DNA of 64,000 nucleotides from Argentina anserina (Eukaryota; Streptophyta; Magnoliopsida; Rosales; Rosaceae). Of the stretch, positions 57,780 through 64,000 are shown in pieces; positions within the stretch are counted from its first letter, which is position 1, and each line of letters opens with the position of its first letter. The position numbers and the translations under genes were made by a program. The stretch lies in the NCBI RefSeq assembly GCF_933775445.1, contig NC_065873.1:21142001-21206000 (forward strand), written 5' to 3'. The notes under the pieces are model-generated. The model searched no databases. It was given only the letters and a program-made list of their open reading frames with translations, and had not been told where the DNA came from.

Positions 57780-59063
57780 ATGCCTCGGTAAGACCCTCTT
57801 TATAATTCAATTAAGTATCTAGCTTCGCGAATTCTTATTCTGAGTGTTTGATTTTGGCATCTAATCGTTTTTGTTCTGCTCAATTTTCAGGTATTACTGT
57901 GATTACTGCGACACTTACTTGACCCACGATTCGGTACACACTTTTCTGTTTCATTCTTTTTTTTGGATTTGAATTTTGATTAGGGTTCTATTTTATAGGA
58001 GCTAATAGTCAAAAGACTGTCAGATTGATCTGGAAATAAGATTTGTGGTTGAAAATTTAGGTTTAGTAAAAGTCAAATAGGAGAGTCGCTGCTAGTTGCT
58101 TAAAGCTTAGGAATTTTTGGGTTTGTGTAATTTGAGTCGTGGTGTTTTCGAGTGTTGTGCATTGCCTGTTGATGAAGGTTTTGTTGTTTCTTGCTGTTTT
58201 TTGCAGCCTTCGGTTCGAAAGCAGCACAATGCGGGTTACAAACACAAGGTACACTATTTTCGTTTGTTTTCGTGTCAGTATTGTGATGCAGGCTTTGTTT
58301 TGGTGTTTCTTTTGCTAATTTTGGTGCATTAATGCACAGGCGAATGTGCGGCAGTACTATCAGCAATTTGAGGAGCAACAGACTCAGAGTTTGATTGACC
58401 AGAGGATCAAGGAACATCTTGGACAAACGGCAGCTTATGGGCAAGTTGGCGCGGCTTACAATCAACATCTAATGGCTCGGCCTCGCCTGCCTATTCTACC
58501 AACGCCTATGATGGGACAAATGCCTGGAGGTCCACCAATGGCCCCAGGAGGGATTAGGCTTCCTGTTTTACCAAGACCAATGGGTGCTCCAGGTAATTTG
58601 GATTGCTTTACCCCCATATTTTTTTGTTATCATATCTGTGTGAGCATTATAGTACTTTATGGTTTAGCTTCTGTCCTTAAATCATCATCATTTTCGTAAA
58701 GGTTTAGACTATGCTTGATTGAGTTGATTCCAACTGTTGGCAGCAGAATGTGATTATATGTAATGTGCCCATAATGTCTAGTGTTGGCTCATTTTCCCAA
58801 TGTTGACAGGAGGATACCAGCCCATGATGCAAATGATGGCTCCACCTGGAGCACCTGGGATGCCTGGTCAGGTAAATATTCCCATGAGGCCTCCCACTTT
58901 GAGTGCTCCACCGTCAGTTCCTGGCAGCGCACCACCCAATGTTTCTAATGGTGCTCCTTCTGTGGCTGCACCCCCGGTGTATCAACCAAATCCGGCAGCA
59001 CCAACAAGTGGAGGCTATGACAGTTTCAATATAAATGCACAGCCTCCGGAATCTAGTCAGTAA
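57780..59063 (+). CDS. U1C: U1 snRNP protein C
   Basis: Five exons: 57780-57787 (only 8 bp, ATGCCTCG), 57891-57933, 58207-58248, 58340-58592 and 58810-59063, giving 199 residues. The N-terminus M-P-R-Y-Y-C-D-Y-C-D-T-Y-L-T-H-D-S carries the U1C zinc finger with ligands C6, C9, H24 and H30, exactly the family spacing. The rest is the usual Pro/Gly/Met-rich low-complexity tail (M-M-G-Q-M-P-G-G-P-P, N-I-P-M-R-P-P). The protein sits in the U1 snRNP in the nucleus and helps recognise 5' splice sites. The first coding exon is too short to be seen as an ORF, so gene finders could misplace the start. It matches At4g03120 by position (from memory). Confidence 0.96.
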
Positions 59064-59695
59064 TGTAGTTCAACTGGTATGTTGTATTTCTACACTTGTG
59101 AAACTGAATTATCGTGGAACTATGTACTGAATCTTGATTGTTATGAGAGTAGATTGGAAATTAATGAAGTATGCTACAGACTAAAGATCACCATGTGTTA
59201 ACAAATATAAGTACACAGTTATGTAGTGTATGTACGCTGTTGAGGATTCAGTTTAATGGAGTTTTCTTGTATAGTTCTTTTGCATGCTCAGTTATAAAAG
59301 AAACTTTGGGAGGGGTGGGGGATTTGGGGGCTTACATGCCTCATTACACATGGAAGTTTCCCCTTCGTAGATGTTATTTCATGTTTATAGTGCATCAGTC
59401 ACCAAGTCACCCTATTTTGCATGTTCAATATGGTGTTATTGCGACTTCCATGGTGTGATGAGAAACCAGGACCACTTCCCTGCAGCACTTCTGTTAGAGA
59501 AGTCCTCTAGCATTACTCTTTTCCGTGGTTTTCAGCATATGTTTGATGTGAATGAGAAGCTTGCTAATTGTAATCCAGTGTTTAGAATTGTGGGATTAAC
59601 TCTTTTATACACATTAACATGTGGGACAACGTTGCTGAAAGGGAGATTTTGTGGCTATCATATCTGAATAGCTACTATTTGTCAATGGTTTCGAC
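59064..59695 (+). other. 3' UTR and flank of U1C
   Basis: No gene seen; ends at a hAT target duplication. Confidence 0.55.
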
Positions 59696-60527
59696 CAAGG
59701 ACTAAAATATCCATAATTTCCTCAAAATTTCCGTGAAAGTTTCCATTTTTCGACATATGGATATATCTGTTACATACCAATCATTTTTCGATGGAAATTT
59801 TTGAAATTTCTCGAAATTTCCCGATATATCCGGAAACTTTCGAAATTTCTCGATATTTTCATAATATCGCCACATGTCAAGTCAGTTTCAAATAAAAATA
59901 AAATTAACTGGTTAGTTGAATCAAACCTCTGATCCATCTTTTTGCAAGTACAAAATTATAGTCAACTCTACTATACCAACTTATTGTTATATATGACTCT
60001 TTTTATTATATATTGTATTACATGTCTCAACATTCATCTAAAATTAAAATAAAACCGAACTAGTTGTTGAAGGGAATCGAACCCCTTTGGTCTAGGAGGA
60101 AGCAATGATGGACTTTACCCTTATGGGGGAAATTCAACATGCCTTATTCACCATATTTATTCTCTAATAAGATGTAATCAAGTGAAAACATATGGACACA
60201 ATCTGATGCACAATCTTCACAAATCTATAGTTATGGTCAAAGTCGAGAAATGCTTGATCCAAACGGGAACTACCAGTAGCACAACCCACAGTTAATCACT
60301 CATGACTCATATGGTTGGCATATAAGTCAATATATGCAAAATTAGAAAGGGGAGGTATCATTTAATGACTATTCTTCACAATATACTAAGGATTTTATTC
60401 AAAAACATGATGAAAATAGTGAAAATTCGGTATCTCATAGATTATTTATGTGCTTCTAAATCACTCATGTAATTTCATGTTTAATGTATCATATGTAAAT
60501 AAGGCGTGATGAGCTAGTCTCCCTTTA

Positions 60528-60567
<40 letters not shown>

Positions 60568-60817
60568 GTAAATTTTTAATAATGTTCGACGATTATTTCA
60601 CCTCAAATTACTATAACTCACTATAAATTAATAGTTATGTAATAATTCCTTATGACATATAGTAGATAATTGATCAAATAAACATTTCTCAAAGTTTCAT
60701 TAAAAAATTCCATGTTTTTATATAAATTTCCATTAATTTACTTAATTATTTTTTAAAAACGAAATTTCCCCAAAATTTCCATCGAAATTTATGTTCTCGC
60801 CGATATTTCATTCCTTG
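59696..60817. mobile_element. Non-autonomous hAT-like element, 1122 bp
   Basis: Terminal inverted repeats CAAGGACTAAAATATC (left) and CAAGGAATGAAATATC (right, reverse complement) with a perfect 8-bp target duplication GTTTCGAC (59688-59695 and 60818-60825). Subterminal regions are dense in gaaatttc/ccgatat motifs. Contains an AT microsatellite (60534-60564). On the minus strand it has two pol III B-box-like motifs, GGTTCGATTCC near 60069-60081 and GGTTTGATTC near 59912-59926. No transposase. Confidence 0.88.
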
Positions 60818-60825
60818 GTTTCGAC

Positions 60826-61268
60826 TTTGTGCACCTAAGTTTCTTAAACCTCTTTTTGTTGTGTCTTATTGTTTCTTCACTTTCGGAAGACCAAAGGGTC
60901 ATTCAGCCTTGAACATCAAGTGATGAATTTGGGCACTACGATTCACTCTAGTTGCACCCCTTTTCCTATGGTTTTGCTGTTCAAACATAAATTTCATGTG
61001 GAAAGGAAATACCCAAATAATACACCACGAACTTGACAAGCTGATTCTTGATGTAGATATTAACATATATATCCAGGCCTAACCGCAAAAGCAGTCTACA
61101 AACTGACATCACCATGCCAAACAGTATACCAGGTTTAAAAAAATAACCCTGCCAAAGTGCCAAGTTGGCATTTGTCAATGGAAGAGCATTTCGAAGATGA
61201 CAAGAGCAAATTAGCTGCACGATTCTGCACAGTTCTCTACATTGTGGTAGGCCAAAATTACCAGAGGC
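60826..61268 (-). other. 3' UTR / flank of BRCT gene
   Basis: Nothing coding recognised between the hAT element and the BRCT stop codon. Confidence 0.5.
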
Positions 61269-64000
61269 CTAAGGCCGGACTTTCTTGACGACATCGGTGA
61301 AGAGCTGATGTCTGCAAAGCAAGGACTTGTTAGATTCATTTCTTCACAACAAATGCATCTTACTAACGTATGAGGAAAATTCTATTGATTGATTACTTGC
61401 TAAAACCCAAAATGCGCACACACCACACTGACCTCTTGTATTCCAGTCTCTGGATAACAATACCATTTAGCAAGAGTTCAGAATTGTAAACTGCTACACC
61501 TGTAGATATTCCTCATCTACCAAGTGACGAATTTCCAGAAAAGAATTTATAAAGAAAAAGAAACAAAAACAGAAAGCAAAGATGCATGGCTTATTGAATA
61601 CCTTTTTCAAGGAAAGGTAGACAGATTGCTTCATCCTCTTCGCAAGAGAGAATCAATAATTTGTCGAGATTTTTTTTACCTTTTGCTGTACGTATCTGGG
61701 CTTGCTCCACTGGCTGAAACACAAGTTTTTGTTCAGAATTTATAAAACGAAAAAGGGTGAATGGTAATGCAGGATGATTATGGAAATCACTAATGAATTA
61801 CTGACAACTGAATCACATATGTGACCGGCAGATATAGATACCTCCCCCTGAGCTGTCTTCACCAAGCTAGTAATCATTTCTTTTCCAGGTTTAATATTCG
61901 GAGTAATGAAGACTTTTCGACCCTGCTAGGAAGAAGAAAATACATTAAAGGCACCAGAAAGGGAAATAGGTGATGCTATTATGTCTCAAGCCAGACATTG
62001 TTGAATAGAACACCGGAACTACACAGCATCGTGCAAAAGCATAAGAAAGAAAGAGCTCAGATTAATTGAGCTTAAACATAACCTTTAGAAGTGGACACCG
62101 GTTTGCACAGTCCAGTGAAACAAGCATGCTAAATCCAATTTTCTTTTCCTTTTTGGCATCCCTCAGAATATAGCTCTTCTCACTAATCAAACAGTTTGCT
62201 TCCCCACAACTCTCAAGCCACAAATGTGTAACCACTGGTTTACCAAGAGCGATGAATTCCAACATATTCCTTGTACGTGCAAATTGATCTGTTATAAAGT
62301 GTGTTGCATCCATAGAACATGAAGCAACAGATAGGCCCAGACGAGCAATGATCTATAAACAACAAATACATAACATTAGATGTGGACCATTTAGCTGTTC
62401 AAAAATCAGACAAATTTAAAATGTACCTTTTTCTGCTGCTTGATAATATCATCACCCAAATGCTGGCTAAACAGAACCTGAACATAGGCCATACTTTTTC
62501 GTCTTCTCAAATCTTTTGAAGCAAAATCTGGCATTGACCCAGAGACACCTAGTCCAATAAGCTCTTTCATGAGATATGATTTGGGTGAGTTTTTGTTGCA
62601 TGGCTTTTTGCGATGAGACACATCTTTGGATGATCCCATGCTTATGCCAGACATGGAGTTAGACGGAGCAGTATATTCTTTACCAGAGAATGTAGGATCT
62701 GTGCCAACTAGCTTGCCAGATTGCGTTTCCAACAAGGTTCCGTCAAACTTGTTTTTTAAGGAAATGGAGTAGAAGGAACAGGAGCTCTGCAGATTTCGCT
62801 TCGAGCATTGCGACGTGTTCTTTTCCCTTTGGGATGACCCCATAGACCTAAATTTAAGCTACATGATTTTCTGCTACTTTTTCCCTCAAATGAAACATAC
62901 GCGGTATGACTTCCTTTTCCACTGATTCTCTTCTTTCTCCTGTAAGTGACAATCTTGTCTTTCTTAACTTTGTTTTTCTTGTCTACAAGCCCATTTGAAA
63001 CAGCCTCAGCACTACTGATCATTTCGGGTGATTGAGCATTTAAACTCCTTTTCTTTCTTCTGTAAGTAACAATACCATTGTTTGATGCATCTTCCATTTT
63101 TCTTGGCATAACCCCTGATATTGACTCGATAATCTGGTGTTTTACAGTAGAACCCTTGGAATAATCAGCTGCACTCTGCAGCTTCCTTGTTTTGACAGAC
63201 TTGGGAGATTCTGTACATAAATTATTGTTGGCCTCGGCAGAATTACTACAAGACTCACCAAAGAATCTGGTTCTTTTCAAATTGGTAACTGCTGCCAAAG
63301 CAGGACCTAACTCTTGCTTCTTAGATTCTTTCTGAAATAAAACACCTGCTCTCTTTGGTGTTCTAGTGGAACGATTTCTTCTATTTACATTCTTGCTAAC
63401 GCCTTCCACATTAGAAAAATCACTCTTTTGAAGAGACTGATCAATATGAGCCTTATTCTTTGCAGCGCCTCCTGAATCAACATCCACAGTGTTGTGGCCA
63501 GGATGAGCCCCATATGCTAAGGCCTCCATAGCTTCGGCAGCAATTTGGGTGTCAAAACCAACTTCAAACATGCCAACTACATTTTCTTCTTCATCACTAG
63601 GTTTCAGCTGCAGTTCTGTTGGTTTTCCATCTAAATGATCTTCTGATGCATTGAGAGACTCGTTTTCAATCTTGCCTTCAGATTCTGTGATTTCCTTATG
63701 GAGGTTTTGAATTATACTCTTCTCTTTGCTCCCATCACCTGAACGAGTACATTTTGTGTCATAAGCATGCCTGACTTTCTCCTTCCTTGCAATACCAGAT
63801 CTTTCCCTGCCCTCAGAATTAACCAAAGATGATTCCATCTTCTTGTCTGAAAAATAAAAGGCCCCATCCTCCTCAGAATCAACCCATTCAAAGGCTTTGG
63901 CTTTTTCATTTTGAGACCCGAGCTCAACCATCTTCGCCAAACTTTGAGTCCCCTTAATACTTGTAACAGGAAGGGATTTCACCTTAGTGGTTTTCTTTAT
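61269..64000 (-). CDS. BRCT-domain protein (DNA-damage type), partial at window edge
   Basis: Minus-strand exons: about 62427 to beyond 64000, then 62083-62352, 61842-61922, 61602-61713, 61433-61499 and 61269-61311. The last five encode tandem BRCT domains. The first BRCT has D-A-T-H-F-I-T-D, R-T-R-N-M-L-E-F-I-A-L-G-K-P-V-V and L-W-L-E-S-C-G; the second starts G-R-K-V-F-I-T-P-N and ends L-F-T-D-V-V-K-K-V-R-P. The large exon encodes a Ser/Lys/Glu-rich region with V-T-Y-R-R-K-K-R twice. Tandem C-terminal BRCTs after a disordered region resemble MDC1/PTIP-type phosphopeptide readers of the DNA-damage response in the nucleus. The frame switches near 62770: the upstream frame stops at 62756 while the next is open from at least 62843, implying a small unrecognised intron or a frameshift. 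The 5' end is outside the window. It matches At4g03130 by position (from memory). Confidence 0.85.

Noticed and set aside
60061..60150. Functional tRNA gene on the minus strand
   Set aside because: A T-arm-like motif is present, but I could not form a D-arm or a matching acceptor stem, and it sits inside a transposon.

Overview
This window is nuclear DNA of a flowering plant, most likely a eudicot. It has AT-rich intergenic DNA, GT-AG introns, and genes of plant-type families (mTERF, ROP GTPase-activating proteins, BRN1-like RNA-binding protein, ucpB-like carrier, class III peroxidase). It also carries many degraded plant transposons. The repeat style suggests Rosaceae, but that is a weak inference. 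No prokaryotic features (operons, CRISPR, insertion sequences) are present.

Left part (1-30 kb) is gene-poor and repeat-rich. It holds one intact intronless mTERF gene (180-1343, minus), a 3' fragment of a second copy (3034-3482) and two broken mTERF copies on the plus strand (15429-16555 and 26484-27628). The two broken copies sit in a roughly 2.5-3 kb segmental duplication that flanks the only other complete gene here, an NPL4-like gene (18360-20978, minus). Both duplicates also carry remnants of a class III peroxidase. A 5'-truncated, intron-containing cohesin SCC3 fragment lies at 9364-10867. Between these lie a truncated LTR retrotransposon, a tandem array of ~500-bp units split by a 1.95-kb insertion, hAT elements with 8-bp target duplications, a Harbinger-type MITE, a non-LTR retroposon and a GTGTGAC-rich repeat family.

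Middle part (30-44 kb) holds two direct-oriented four-exon ROP GTPase-activating protein genes (30976-33217 and 41562-43568). Their internal exons are identical in size (121 and 351 bp). A small acidic protein gene lies on the minus strand between them, followed by about 6 kb of intergenic DNA.

Right part (41-64 kb) is gene-dense: RhoGAP, BRN1-like three-RRM protein (minus, 9 exons), an At4g10955-like lipase (plus, single exon), a ucpB-like mitochondrial carrier (minus, 8 exons), U1 snRNP protein C (plus, 5 exons) and a BRCT-domain protein (minus, runs off the right edge). Apart from the lipase, this order matches from memory the Arabidopsis run At4g03100-At4g03110-At4g03115-At4g03120-At4g03130, so it looks like an ancient conserved block. 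The genes have unrelated housekeeping or regulatory roles. I see no clearly new biological system. The most informative items are the history of the mTERF duplication, the datable nested insertions, and an unidentified coding remnant attached to an LTR.
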